From an uncultured Acidobacteriia bacterium (GTDB lineage: Bacteria > Acidobacteriota > Terriglobia > Bryobacterales > Bryobacteraceae): DNA of 64,000 nt. The stretch covers positions 216,855 to 280,854 of the forward strand of contig CAINNJ010000049.1 in assembly GCA_903851195.1 (NCBI GenBank), in the 5' to 3' direction. The stretch's first letter is position 1; every line of letters starts with the position of its first letter. A program made the position numbers and the translations under genes. Shown piece after piece: positions 1 to 9,001 of this stretch. Below the pieces are notes generated by a model. It was not told where the DNA came from and ran no database searches. It was given only the letters and a program-made list of their open reading frames with translations.

Positions 1-547
1 AAAACGTCAGCGTCTCGCCCGCCACCGCCGGAGCCGCGGGTACGCCCGCAACACTGCCGTTCCCGACCAAAGCCCCCGTCGACGCATGCACCGCGACCAC
101 ATACTGCTTGCCCCCCGCGAGGAACCCCGCCGGAGCCAGCAGTCCCGGTTGCTGCGCGTTGATCGTCATCGACGCAGGCGCGCCCGCCGCGCCCTGATTC
201 GTCACCACAACGTTCACCGTGCCGTTCACCGAATTGCCGTCCGGAACCTGCAGATTGATCTGCGTCGGACTGATGTAGCTGAGATACGCAGGTGATCCGG
301 CCACGCTCACGCTCACCCCGTCGAGCGTCGTCGGCGCGGCCGTCCCCGTGAAATCGCCCTCTGCCCATTGCCGGGTCGTCCCCGCCAGATTCGACCCGTA
401 GATCTCCACCCAGGAGCCAGGCGCGGCAACGCCGGGATAGCCGCCAAACCCGCTCGCCGTGATCATATGATCGATCACCGGCCGGGCGCCGGTCTGCGCC
501 CACGCGGACCCCACCAGCAGAAACACAAACAGTCCGCGCTTCCTCAT
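1..547 (-). CDS. Secreted protein with Solibacter-type (TIGR03437-like) domain, partial
   Basis: Read on the minus strand from an ATG at 547; the 3' end lies outside the window, so only about 182 residues are visible. The protein opens with a signal peptide (MRKRGLFVFLLVGSAWAQ) followed by a stretch of the kind PGSWVEIYGSNLAG, then LDGVSVSVAGSPAYLSYISP and TQINLQVPDG. That pattern is the Solibacter-type C-terminal domain (TIGR03437), a beta-rich module found on exported acidobacterial proteins whose role is unknown. The same domain sits at the C-terminus of the two genes upstream. It follows the metallophosphoesterase at 561-2606 by only 13 bases, so it is probably the last visible gene of that unit. 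What follows the domain cannot be known from here. Confidence 0.8.
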   Translation of the reverse strand, partial: MRKRGLFVFLLVGSAWAQTGARPVIDHMITASGFGGYPGVAAPGSWVEIYGSNLAGTTRQWAEGDFTGTAAPTTLDGVSVSVAGSPAYLSYISPTQINLQVPDGNSVNGTVNVVVTNQGAAGAPASMTINAQQPGLLAPAGFLAGGKQYVVAVHASTGALVGNGSVAGVPAAPAVAGETLTF

Positions 548-575
548 TGGATATTCACCCTCATTGGATATTCAC
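542..575. repeat. 17-bp perfect tandem duplication at a stop/start junction
   Basis: Positions 542-558 and 559-575 are identical (CCTCATTGGATATTCAC on the plus strand). On the coding (minus) strand each copy contains CCAATGAGG. The upstream copy provides the TGA stop of the metallophosphoesterase gene, and the downstream copy provides the ATG of the next gene. In a single copy the two would overlap as ATGA, the common coupled arrangement, so the duplication seems to have separated them. This reconstruction is an inference; the identity of the copies is seen directly. Confidence 0.9.
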
Positions 576-2606
576 AATCGTCACATTCGCGTTCCGCCCC
601 GCCACGGTCAGCGCCACCGGCACGTCCCCCTTCCCCTGCAGCGCGCGCGGCACCGCGATGTTGATCTGATCCAGCCCCGCGAAATCCGGCTGCGATCCCG
701 CGTAGAGTACCGTCGCCTTCTGCCCGCCGATCGTCGCCGTCACATCCGCCAGCGCCCCGCGGTTCCGGAACCCCGTGCCGTAGAACGAAAGGAACAACTG
801 ATCCCCGGCCGCACCCAAAGAGATCGGCGCCGTCACGCAACTGCCCGCCGCGGCCCCGCACCGGTAAACCAGCTCGCTCGCCTGCGACCCGTCCGCCCGC
901 AGATGCAACGCCACCGCCGCCGCCACGCCCTTCCCGTCGGCATTGGCCGTAAACAGCCCCGGCGCTACGGCATCCACCAGAATGTCGCCCAGCCCGGCGC
1001 CCCCGGCAATCGACACCTGCGCCCGGCCCGCCGCCGTCCCCGCCGGCACCACGAAATTCACTTGCGACGCCACCGCGCCCAGCACCGTGGCCGTGCGCGC
1101 CACGCCCAGGCTGTCCGTCACCACCACCGGCCCCGCGGGAATCGCCTGCCCGTAAGCCGCCACCAGCGACTCGGCCGCCACCACGCCGCCCGCATACCCG
1201 GCCGCCGAACCGAACTTCAGATTCGTCCGCCGCGGCGCGAGCGCCCAGGTATCCGCCACCATGCCGTTCTGCTGCTTCGCGTTCTGCAGCGAAGGCACCC
1301 AGGTCTCCACATACTCCGCTTTCAGGCCCGCCGGCGAAACCTGCATGCGCACATACCCCGTGCCGCCCAGAATCGTCCCGTGCGTGTAGTTGTAATCCGT
1401 GGCGCGCGTGCCCAGCCCCGTATTCTTCGCGCTCGGCTGCGGACCTTCCAGATACACGATGCCGTCCAGATCCTGCTTCGCATACAGATGGTCGTGCCCG
1501 TGGAAATAAGCGGTCACGTTGTTCGCCACCAGCAACTGATGAATCGGCATGGGCCAGCCGGGCCGCGCCTTATCGAAACCCCACGTCCCGTCCAGGTTGT
1601 AGCCGCCCCACTCCAGATACTTCGCCGTCTCGATCCCGCCGCGCATCGGACCACTCAGATCCAGCCCGCCCACCAGGTTATGCGAAAACACGAACTTATA
1701 AGTCGCCGTGCTCTTCTCGAGCGTCGTCTTCAGCCAGTCATACTGCGTACGCCCCAGCGTGAGCGCCCAGTCCCCTCCCGCTTCGCCCGCGCCCGGCTGA
1801 TTCCAGTAAGGGTCCAGCACCACGAACAACGCGTCGCCCCATTCGAACGAGTAGTAACTCTGTCGCTGCCCCGTCAGCGGATACGACTCCGTGTCGCCCG
1901 TGAAAAACCCGTCCGGCGCCGGATTCGGATAATACTGCTTCCGCGTCAGCGTATCCCAGATGGCAACATTGTTGGCCGTCCCGTTCAGATTCCGCCCCCA
2001 CTCGCCTTCATGATTTCCCAGCGCGATAAACAGCGGCACCGAATGCGTCGCCTGGTCATAAAACGACCGCAGCAGCCGCACGCGGTCCAGAATGGAAGGC
2101 GCGGTCGGCGGCGTCAGTTTATCGGCCATCGTGTTATCGCCCAGATCGATCAGGAAATCCGGCTTATTCGCCAGAATATTCGCCATCGTCAGGCTGTAAG
2201 TCGCGGCATCCGAGTTCTCATCCATGTGCGGATCGAACTGCATCGCGAACGTAAACGTCGATCCCCGCGGCCTTTGCGTCCGGAACGAATGCTCCGGCCG
2301 CGCCGTGAATGCCGCAGTTCCCGCCAGCCGGTACTGCATCCGGTAAAAATACGCCGTATTAGCCTGCAGTTTATCGATTAAGACCTCGAAAGGCGTCCCG
2401 CCCGGGAACGTCTTCGTGTCCGTCCTGCCCGTATAAACGCCGGTGGCGACCCCGTACTCGAAATACGCCTCGATATCCTGATCCGCCGACACGTTCACCG
2501 TCACCGAGCTGTTCGTCACTCTGCCCAGCAGTTCCTGCCCCGTAAACGTGACCTGCGCCGAACACACGGCGGCCACCGCCAACAATCCTGCGTATGCTCT
2601 CTTCAT
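561..2606 (-). CDS. Secreted purple-acid-phosphatase-like metallophosphoesterase with C-terminal TIGR03437-like domain
   Basis: 681 residues with a short signal peptide (MKRAYAGLLAVAAVCSAQ). Residues about 20-110 resemble the fibronectin-like N-terminal domain of purple acid phosphatases. The metallophosphoesterase core follows, with metal-binding motifs in order: FDPHMDE, DLGDN, LGNHEGEW, FSHN and GHDHLYAKQ. The usual first motif is GDxH; here the glycine is replaced by phenylalanine, though the Asp and His remain. The last ~200 residues are the Solibacter-type domain. The predicted role is hydrolysis of phosphoesters outside the cytoplasm; the substrate is unknown. It lies nine bases after its paralogue at 2616-4787, which suggests a local duplication followed by divergence. 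Confidence 0.85.
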   Translation of the reverse strand: MKRAYAGLLAVAAVCSAQVTFTGQELLGRVTNSSVTVNVSADQDIEAYFEYGVATGVYTGRTDTKTFPGGTPFEVLIDKLQANTAYFYRMQYRLAGTAAFTARPEHSFRTQRPRGSTFTFAMQFDPHMDENSDAATYSLTMANILANKPDFLIDLGDNTMADKLTPPTAPSILDRVRLLRSFYDQATHSVPLFIALGNHEGEWGRNLNGTANNVAIWDTLTRKQYYPNPAPDGFFTGDTESYPLTGQRQSYYSFEWGDALFVVLDPYWNQPGAGEAGGDWALTLGRTQYDWLKTTLEKSTATYKFVFSHNLVGGLDLSGPMRGGIETAKYLEWGGYNLDGTWGFDKARPGWPMPIHQLLVANNVTAYFHGHDHLYAKQDLDGIVYLEGPQPSAKNTGLGTRATDYNYTHGTILGGTGYVRMQVSPAGLKAEYVETWVPSLQNAKQQNGMVADTWALAPRRTNLKFGSAAGYAGGVVAAESLVAAYGQAIPAGPVVVTDSLGVARTATVLGAVASQVNFVVPAGTAAGRAQVSIAGGAGLGDILVDAVAPGLFTANADGKGVAAAVALHLRADGSQASELVYRCGAAAGSCVTAPISLGAAGDQLFLSFYGTGFRNRGALADVTATIGGQKATVLYAGSQPDFAGLDQINIAVPRALQGKGDVPVALTVAGRNANVTIVNIQ

Positions 2607-2615
2607 GAAAATCCC

Positions 2616-4787
2616 TCAGTGCTGTACGGCGATAACGGTACCGGCCTGCGTGGTCAGTCCGTTCGAGGTCGCAATCACCAACTGATTCCCGTCCGGCGTA
2701 TTCGGCGGGACCGTGACGTTGAATTGAAACAACCCGGGTGAGACCAGTCCCGCGAACGCGACGTCCGCGTTCGCCCCGCCAATCTGTATCGCTGGCATCG
2801 GCGTCAGACTTCCCGACTGTGAACCCGCCCCCCGCACCACGGGGCTCGACACCGCGCCGAAACCGTTGCCATACAGCACGATCGTCTCGCCGGGCTTCGC
2901 CGGTGTGCTCGCGCCCGGATACAGCGTGGCGGGTCCCAGCAGTCCGCCGCCCGCGTGCGTGGCCGCGATATGCGGACCGCCCTGCAGCACGAAGAACGAC
3001 GGCGCCGCGCTCTGCCCCGCCGCGCTGAAAACATTGCTCAACACGCCGTTCACCGTCACCTGCACCAGCGCGGGACCGGTGATCGCATCGGGCGGCGTCA
3101 GCACATTCAGCTGCCCCGGGCTGATGTAGTAAACATAGGCGGCCTTCCCGTTCACCGTCACGCTGACGCCGTCCAGTTGCGCGGGCATCTGGTTCTTCAC
3201 GAAGTCCGCCGCCGTCCACACGCGCGTGTCGCCCGCCGGCGCCAGATTCGCCCCATCGATCTCGATCCAGCTGTTCGGCGCGATCGCCGCGCCTTCGCTC
3301 GCCGCATTGGCCACCCGCGTCACCGAAGGCGCCGCGATCGTATAAGAGAACTGGTTCATCCCGCTCACCTGCGCGGGCGCCTTCTCATCCTTCGGCAGAA
3401 ACTCGCGAATATAATCCACCTTGACCGACGCCGGCCCCACCGTGACCTTCGTATAACCGGCGTTGGGAAAAACATCGCCCGACAGATAAGCGTCCGCATT
3501 AAACGCCGTGTAAGTGTAGTCCGCCGGATTCGGTAACTCCTGGTAAGTCACGCCGTCCAGTTGCTGGTGCGCGAAGAGATGATCGTGCGCCTGAAAGAAG
3601 ATCGTCACGTGATTGGCCACCATCAGATCGTGGATCGGCAGCGCCCACGCGGGACGCTGCGCCGCGAAACCGGCCGCGCCGTTCTTGCTCTTGCCGCCCC
3701 ACTCGAAGAACCCGGCGATCTCGATACCCCCGCGGCCCGTCCCCATCACGTGGTGCGCGAAGATGAACTTCCACTTCGCCTTGCTCTGTTCCAGCGTCTG
3801 CTTCAGCCACTGGTACTGCGCGTCGCCGTGCGTGATCTGCCATTCGTCCGCCGTCTTTCCGCCGCCGGTGCCCTTGTCGTCCCCCAGTCCCGTATCCACC
3901 TGCGCCGGCGAACTCCAGTAGGGATCGATCACCGCGAACAGAGCGTCTCCCCACGTCCACGCGTAGTAATCCCGAAGCAGGCCGATCCCAGGCAGGCTGG
4001 CCGTATTGCCCGAATAGAAGCTGCCCGTCGTGGCGTCGTTTGGCGCGGGCAGTGCGTAATAAAGATTGCGCGCGTTCTGTGCCCAGACCGGCACCATGTT
4101 GTCGTTATTCGCGTTCGCCGGCAGGTTGTAATTTGAGAGCGACGCCTCTTCATGATTGCCGTTAGTCAGGAACAACGCCGAGGTGCGCCCGATGATGTTG
4201 AAGTACGGCAACTGGAGCGTGTAGCGGCCCGTCACCGCGGCCTGCGTATAAGGCGCCTTCAGCGTATCCACACTGAAATCGTCGCCGCTCGTCACGTAGA
4301 AATCGGGCTGCTCTTTCGCGGCCGCCGTCAGCGTCTGCGTGTAGAGATTCGCGTCGAACATGGAATTCGCGCGTTCCGGATGTGAATCCCCCTGCACGGC
4401 GAACGTGAACGTGCTGCCGGGCAGCCGCTGCGTGTGGAACGTGCCTTCCGTCCCCGGCGCAAAAGCCGACGAGGATCCCGCGGCCCGGTACTCCAGCCGG
4501 TAAAAGTAGCCCGTATCCGCGGCCAGACCCTCCAGCACGGTCTGCGCCACGAAATAACCGCTGGCGTAAGGATCCGCCGCGGGCGTTACAGCCTTCGTCT
4601 GCGCCGTGTAGACGCCGGACTTCACGCCATATTCAACGTAGATCTCAAGCGCCGTATCGGCCCGGACGCTGAGTGTGACCGAGTGGTCGGTAGGCTGGCC
4701 GGGAATTTGCGTGATCGCCGGACCCGCCGCCCAAAGCCGCAGGCAGGTCAGCACGAACACGCTCCCCCTCAGAACGTGATTTCGCAT
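2616..4787 (-). CDS. Secreted purple-acid-phosphatase-like metallophosphoesterase, paralogue, with TIGR03437-like domain
   Basis: About 723 residues from the ATG at 4787, chosen because it begins a signal peptide (MRNHVLRGSVFVLTCLRLWA); the frame stays open further upstream but that stretch is not protein-like. An N-terminal fibronectin-like domain precedes a metallophosphoesterase core with GDSHPE, SGDDF, NGNHEE, FAHHVMG and AHDHLFAHQ. Roughly the last 220 residues form a complete Solibacter-type domain with ANAASEGAAIAPNSWIEIDG and YYISPGQLNVLTPP. This copy keeps the standard GDxH first motif, unlike its downstream neighbour. The TonB-dependent receptor gene lies 105 bases upstream on the same strand, so phosphoester cleavage and uptake of a product through that receptor is possible but unproven. 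Confidence 0.85.
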   Translation of the reverse strand: MRNHVLRGSVFVLTCLRLWAAGPAITQIPGQPTDHSVTLSVRADTALEIYVEYGVKSGVYTAQTKAVTPAADPYASGYFVAQTVLEGLAADTGYFYRLEYRAAGSSSAFAPGTEGTFHTQRLPGSTFTFAVQGDSHPERANSMFDANLYTQTLTAAAKEQPDFYVTSGDDFSVDTLKAPYTQAAVTGRYTLQLPYFNIIGRTSALFLTNGNHEEASLSNYNLPANANNDNMVPVWAQNARNLYYALPAPNDATTGSFYSGNTASLPGIGLLRDYYAWTWGDALFAVIDPYWSSPAQVDTGLGDDKGTGGGKTADEWQITHGDAQYQWLKQTLEQSKAKWKFIFAHHVMGTGRGGIEIAGFFEWGGKSKNGAAGFAAQRPAWALPIHDLMVANHVTIFFQAHDHLFAHQQLDGVTYQELPNPADYTYTAFNADAYLSGDVFPNAGYTKVTVGPASVKVDYIREFLPKDEKAPAQVSGMNQFSYTIAAPSVTRVANAASEGAAIAPNSWIEIDGANLAPAGDTRVWTAADFVKNQMPAQLDGVSVTVNGKAAYVYYISPGQLNVLTPPDAITGPALVQVTVNGVLSNVFSAAGQSAAPSFFVLQGGPHIAATHAGGGLLGPATLYPGASTPAKPGETIVLYGNGFGAVSSPVVRGAGSQSGSLTPMPAIQIGGANADVAFAGLVSPGLFQFNVTVPPNTPDGNQLVIATSNGLTTQAGTVIAVQH

Positions 4788-4892
4788 CTGGTCCGTATTC
4801 GCACCAGCGCAAGGAAAGTTCCGGCCTTTTTTCGTTGCGTGGGAAGCGGGGCGCCCGCGCACCCCGCACTCAGCGAATCGGACTCGACCGGA

Positions 4893-7800
4893 TCAGAAAT
4901 GAATTCTGAGTCCGAACTCCAGATTCCGCGGCGTATTCGACTGCGTCGTGATCCGCCCGAACGTCGACGGGCTCGTCAGACTCAGACTCGACGGATTGCC
5001 CGCCTGAAAATGATTCAGCACGTTGGTGAACTGGAACGTGAGCGTCGCGCCCACCCGCCCGTCCTTCCACACGCCCACTTCCTTCGTCAGACTGGCGTCC
5101 ATATTCCATGTGGGCAGCCCGCGCAGATTTCCATAGCCGCCGCAACTCGTATCCAGCCCCAGCACGCACCGCCGGAATCCGCCCGCCACCGCCGCCGGGT
5201 CGGCAAACAGATTCAGGCCCGTCGGATTGTTCGTGCCCGTCCCGTTCGAGCCGGCCACGTTACTGTGCAGCGTGGACCCGCCCGTGAACGGCGTCGATGC
5301 CACCGCGCACTCCGCCGAAGACGTGATCGCCGTCGAAGACGATTCGCCGAACGACTGGTAAGACGCCGCGCTGCCCGTCGTATACCCGATGCAGATCGGC
5401 GCGCCGCTCTGCGCGAAGAACAGCGGAGCCACCGTCCAGCCGCCCGCCGCGTGTCCCAGCAGACCTTTCTGGGACTTAAACCACGGCGTGCTGTAAGTCA
5501 TCGCCAGGTTATACAGGAACTTATAGTCGAAGTTATTCGGACCATAGTTCGCATGGATGTCCCACGCATCCTGCTGCGTGTAAGAGCTGTTGTACTGCGC
5601 CAGCGTCGCCGTCCCCAGCGCGCGGCCATAAGTGAAGTTCGAAAGAATCGTCGCGTGGTGGAAATCGCGCGCTCTCCACGTCACGAACAGCGCGTTGTAA
5701 TTGCCCGAACCGTTCGATCTCACCATCACGATGGAACTCGCCTGCGCCGGCGATCCCGAAATCATCGTCCGCCCCAGCGCCCAGCTGGCCGCTTTATTGA
5801 GCGAAGCCCACAGATCGGAAACCTGCGCGCCCTTGATCTGCGACGTAAAGCTGGAGGCCACGTAGGCCGTGCAACTCGCGTACGCCTTGCACGATGCCGA
5901 TGACGCCCCGCCCAGCGAACTTTCGAAGAACGGCTGAGCCGCCACCGAACCCGGCGCCGCGCCTGCACCCAGCGCCTGATACAGCGCCGCATATGCCTGC
6001 GCGAACGTCTGCCCGCCCAGCGTCGTCATATAAGGCACGGCATCGAGATTCGTCTGCATCGTCTCGTTGCGGATAATCCGGCTCATCATGCCGACTTCCA
6101 GGATGCTCTTCGATGTAATCTGCCGCTGCACGCTGAACGTGAAGTTATCCGTCCGCTGCGGGCGATAGTGCGGATCGAGCACCGTCGCGTCACCCGCGAT
6201 CGCATTGCCGCCCACGCCCGGATAGAAAGGCTGCGCCAGCGTCTGCGTCACCGCGGGCAGCGGCGCCGTCAGACCGTCCGTGCCGATGCGGAAGACCGTG
6301 CTCGGATCCACGCCGCCCGCGCCCGTGCACTGGCCGGAACGGTTCGGACCCTGACACACCACCGCCTGCAGCAGACCCACGCCCAGCAGCGGCGTCAGCA
6401 CCTGGTTCACGCCGTTCAGACGTCCCCAGATGCGGCTGTATCCGCCGCGCACCACCGTGCCGCTGTTCCCGAACACCTTCCCCAGCAGGCCTTTGCCGAA
6501 CGTCGGATTCCACGCCAGCGAGGCGCGCGGGCTCCACTCTCCATAGAACGGATCGTACGGGTACTTCCGTCCGCCATTCGCCGTGTTGCCCACCAGCGCG
6601 AAACCGAGACTCGGATTGTAGACCTGCCCCTGCAGCGCCGCCGCCTTCCGCGCGTTCAGATAATCCGCCGCCACAATCGGATTGCCCGACGGATCCACCA
6701 GCGCCACCTGTTTGCCCGAAGCTTCCGTCGGCGGCATCTCCAGCGTGTAACCCAGGCTGTAAGACAGCGTCAGTGAGGGCTTCAGCTTCCACGTGTCGTT
6801 GATGTAAGCGTCGTAATAAGGAATCGTGCTCTTGTCGAATGCCGAATTTCCCACCGGCTGAATCGTCAGGTTATTGCCCGTCCGTGTGTAAGCCACCTGG
6901 GGCTGACCCACTAAGCCGAGAACCTCCGAATACAGCGCCGCGTAAGTGCTCTGATAAGCGGAACCGACCGTCGACGGAATATACGGCGAGTTATTGAAGT
7001 TGATGTTCGTGCTGGTGATCTGATAGACGATCTGGTTATTGATCCCGACGCCGTTATCCGTTCGCGTGTGGTAGTCGAAATTCCGCTGGTAAGCCCCGCC
7101 GTACTGAATCAGGTGTTTGCCGGTAATCCACGACAGATCGTCCCGCAGATACAGATCGTGCGCGTCCCAGAAGCGCTGCCGGATGCTCTGCGTATTCACG
7201 TTGTAAGGAATCAGCGCATTCGTGTTTTCCGCGCTGGCGCTGGTGCCCGGCGCGATTTCGAGCGCCCCGCCCAGACCCGAGATCTGTGGCGGCGCATTGG
7301 CGCTGCCCCACTGCCAGAATTCCCGCAGGTAGCTCAGCCGGAAATCGTTGATCAGATTCGGCCGCAGATTCCCCGTCAGACCAATCACGTAAAACGACGG
7401 CAACTGCGGGCGCGGCGCAACCGCCGCCGGCTGACCCAGCGTGTTTCCGCTCAGCGACCCGCCAATGTCCACCTGATTCGTCGTCAGATTGATCAGCCGC
7501 ATATACCGGTAGCTCGACATCAGATGCCAGTTATCGCCGAAGTCATGGTCCACGCGGGCCACGTAAGCGTTCGAAGTCAGCGGCGCCCGCACCGTCGAAA
7601 GATACCCCGCCGTGTTCACGCCGTCCGCGCCCGTGCCACCGTAATTGAAATCGGTCGGCAGCGGCATGTTCTTCGACCACAGCTGCGAAACCAGCGGATT
7701 GATTCCGATGCCGCGCGGATCGCACAGCGCCCCGCCCGCGCAGGTGGCCGGCTGGTAAGTCGTGCCGTTGTAAGTCACCGGCGTCGGATTCAGATTGTAA

Positions 7801-8882
7801 GCCTGATAAACACCCGCCGCATTCGGCACCTGAATCACACCCAGCCGCATCAGCGCCGTCGGCACCAGGCGTTCATAGGTGCCCACGTTCGGGAACCGCA
7901 GACCTTCATAGTTGAAGAAGAAGTACGTCTTGCCGCCCGCGATCTTCGGCGTCAGCGGCCCGCCCAGCGATGCGCCAAAGCGGTCGCGATGGTTCGACGG
8001 CAGCGGCGTGTAAGCCAGCCCGTTCGAGGGCGAGTGGTTATTCACCCACGTATTCGCCGCGCCCACGTTCGTCGCGAAATAAAACCCGTACGCCGACCCG
8101 TGCCACTGATTCGTCCCGCGCTTCGTCGCCATCTGAATCTGCCCGCCGATCGAGTTATTGAAATCGGCCGACTGATTGAACGTCGAAACCTTGAATTCTT
8201 CAATACTCTCCACCGGCGTCGGCACCACCGCCGAAGGCGTGCCGGACGTCTGCGTGCCCCCCAGACCCGTGAAGTTCGTCTGGTACCCGGTCACGTTGCC
8301 CGCCATGTCGTCCGTCGCGTTGCCGCCGTCGATCTGGTAGGTATTCTGATCGTTGTAAGCGCCCGCCGTGAACCCGCCCAGCGTGGTGCCCGGCTGCAGC
8401 ACCGCCAGCGTGGAAACGTCGCGACCCATATTCGGCAGCGACTGCAGCACGTCGCCCGAAAGCGTCGTCCCCACCGCCGCGCTCGTCGTCACCAGTTCCG
8501 CCCCGGAAGAGGCCGTCACTTCGATCGTCGTGTTCGTCGAGCCCACCTGCAGCACCGCGTTCACCGCCACGGCCGTGCCGATCTCCACCGGCAGCGCGTC
8601 GATTTTAAACGTCGAAAACCCGTCCTTCACCACCGTCACCGCGTAGGTCCCCGACTTCACGCCGACAAACACATACCGTCCGGCGCCGTTCGTTTTCGTC
8701 GTCTGAGTCTGGCTCGTCGCGGGATCGAAAACCCGCACTTCCGCGCCGGGAATAGCCGCCTGCTGCTGGTCCGTCACCAGACCGGAAATGCTGGCGGAAG
8801 AGGTTGCCTGCGCCCAGGCAGGTGAGGAAGCGAGCAGAAGGGAACTGGCGAGCGCTGCCAGGCCGCGTAAGAAAGTTCTCAT
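4893..8882 (-). CDS. Oar-like TonB-dependent receptor with N-terminal carboxypeptidase-regulatory-like domain
   Basis: About 1329 residues from the ATG at 8882, which starts a clear signal peptide (MRTFLRGLAALASSLLLASS, then PAWAQ). Residues about 30-115 form a carboxypeptidase-regulatory-like beta-sandwich (SISGLVTDQQQAAIPGAEV ... GRYVFVGVKSGTYAV). A plug domain and a long outer-membrane beta-barrel follow, ending in the aromatic terminus RNLEFGLRIHF expected for barrel insertion. This size and layout match the large Oar/CirA-like receptors expanded in Acidobacteria. The family moves bulky substrates, probably oligosaccharides or metal complexes, across the outer membrane with TonB energy. 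Substrate is unknown; the two phosphoesterases downstream may process the same compound. Confidence 0.88.
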   Translation of the reverse strand: MRTFLRGLAALASSLLLASSPAWAQATSSASISGLVTDQQQAAIPGAEVRVFDPATSQTQTTKTNGAGRYVFVGVKSGTYAVTVVKDGFSTFKIDALPVEIGTAVAVNAVLQVGSTNTTIEVTASSGAELVTTSAAVGTTLSGDVLQSLPNMGRDVSTLAVLQPGTTLGGFTAGAYNDQNTYQIDGGNATDDMAGNVTGYQTNFTGLGGTQTSGTPSAVVPTPVESIEEFKVSTFNQSADFNNSIGGQIQMATKRGTNQWHGSAYGFYFATNVGAANTWVNNHSPSNGLAYTPLPSNHRDRFGASLGGPLTPKIAGGKTYFFFNYEGLRFPNVGTYERLVPTALMRLGVIQVPNAAGVYQAYNLNPTPVTYNGTTYQPATCAGGALCDPRGIGINPLVSQLWSKNMPLPTDFNYGGTGADGVNTAGYLSTVRAPLTSNAYVARVDHDFGDNWHLMSSYRYMRLINLTTNQVDIGGSLSGNTLGQPAAVAPRPQLPSFYVIGLTGNLRPNLINDFRLSYLREFWQWGSANAPPQISGLGGALEIAPGTSASAENTNALIPYNVNTQSIRQRFWDAHDLYLRDDLSWITGKHLIQYGGAYQRNFDYHTRTDNGVGINNQIVYQITSTNINFNNSPYIPSTVGSAYQSTYAALYSEVLGLVGQPQVAYTRTGNNLTIQPVGNSAFDKSTIPYYDAYINDTWKLKPSLTLSYSLGYTLEMPPTEASGKQVALVDPSGNPIVAADYLNARKAAALQGQVYNPSLGFALVGNTANGGRKYPYDPFYGEWSPRASLAWNPTFGKGLLGKVFGNSGTVVRGGYSRIWGRLNGVNQVLTPLLGVGLLQAVVCQGPNRSGQCTGAGGVDPSTVFRIGTDGLTAPLPAVTQTLAQPFYPGVGGNAIAGDATVLDPHYRPQRTDNFTFSVQRQITSKSILEVGMMSRIIRNETMQTNLDAVPYMTTLGGQTFAQAYAALYQALGAGAAPGSVAAQPFFESSLGGASSASCKAYASCTAYVASSFTSQIKGAQVSDLWASLNKAASWALGRTMISGSPAQASSIVMVRSNGSGNYNALFVTWRARDFHHATILSNFTYGRALGTATLAQYNSSYTQQDAWDIHANYGPNNFDYKFLYNLAMTYSTPWFKSQKGLLGHAAGGWTVAPLFFAQSGAPICIGYTTGSAASYQSFGESSSTAITSSAECAVASTPFTGGSTLHSNVAGSNGTGTNNPTGLNLFADPAAVAGGFRRCVLGLDTSCGGYGNLRGLPTWNMDASLTKEVGVWKDGRVGATLTFQFTNVLNHFQAGNPSSLSLTSPSTFGRITTQSNTPRNLEFGLRIHF

Positions 8883-9001
8883 GGCTCTGGTCCTATTAAG
8901 CCCACTCCAGCCGTCTGAAGTCAATGCCAGTGTGCGTTACAGTACCAGCAGTTTTTTATATTTGAGGGATAAACGAAGTCGTTTGGACAATTATTGGCTG
9001 C

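Noticed and set aside
7068..8825. Long plus-strand frame opposite the TonB-dependent receptor
   Set aside because: Arg/His/Val-rich antisense shadow; the receptor frame has a signal peptide and barrel terminus.
8883..9001. GTACCAG in the leader of the receptor gene as a third copy of the PEP-CTERM element
   Set aside because: Only seven bases match, which is easily expected by chance in this region.
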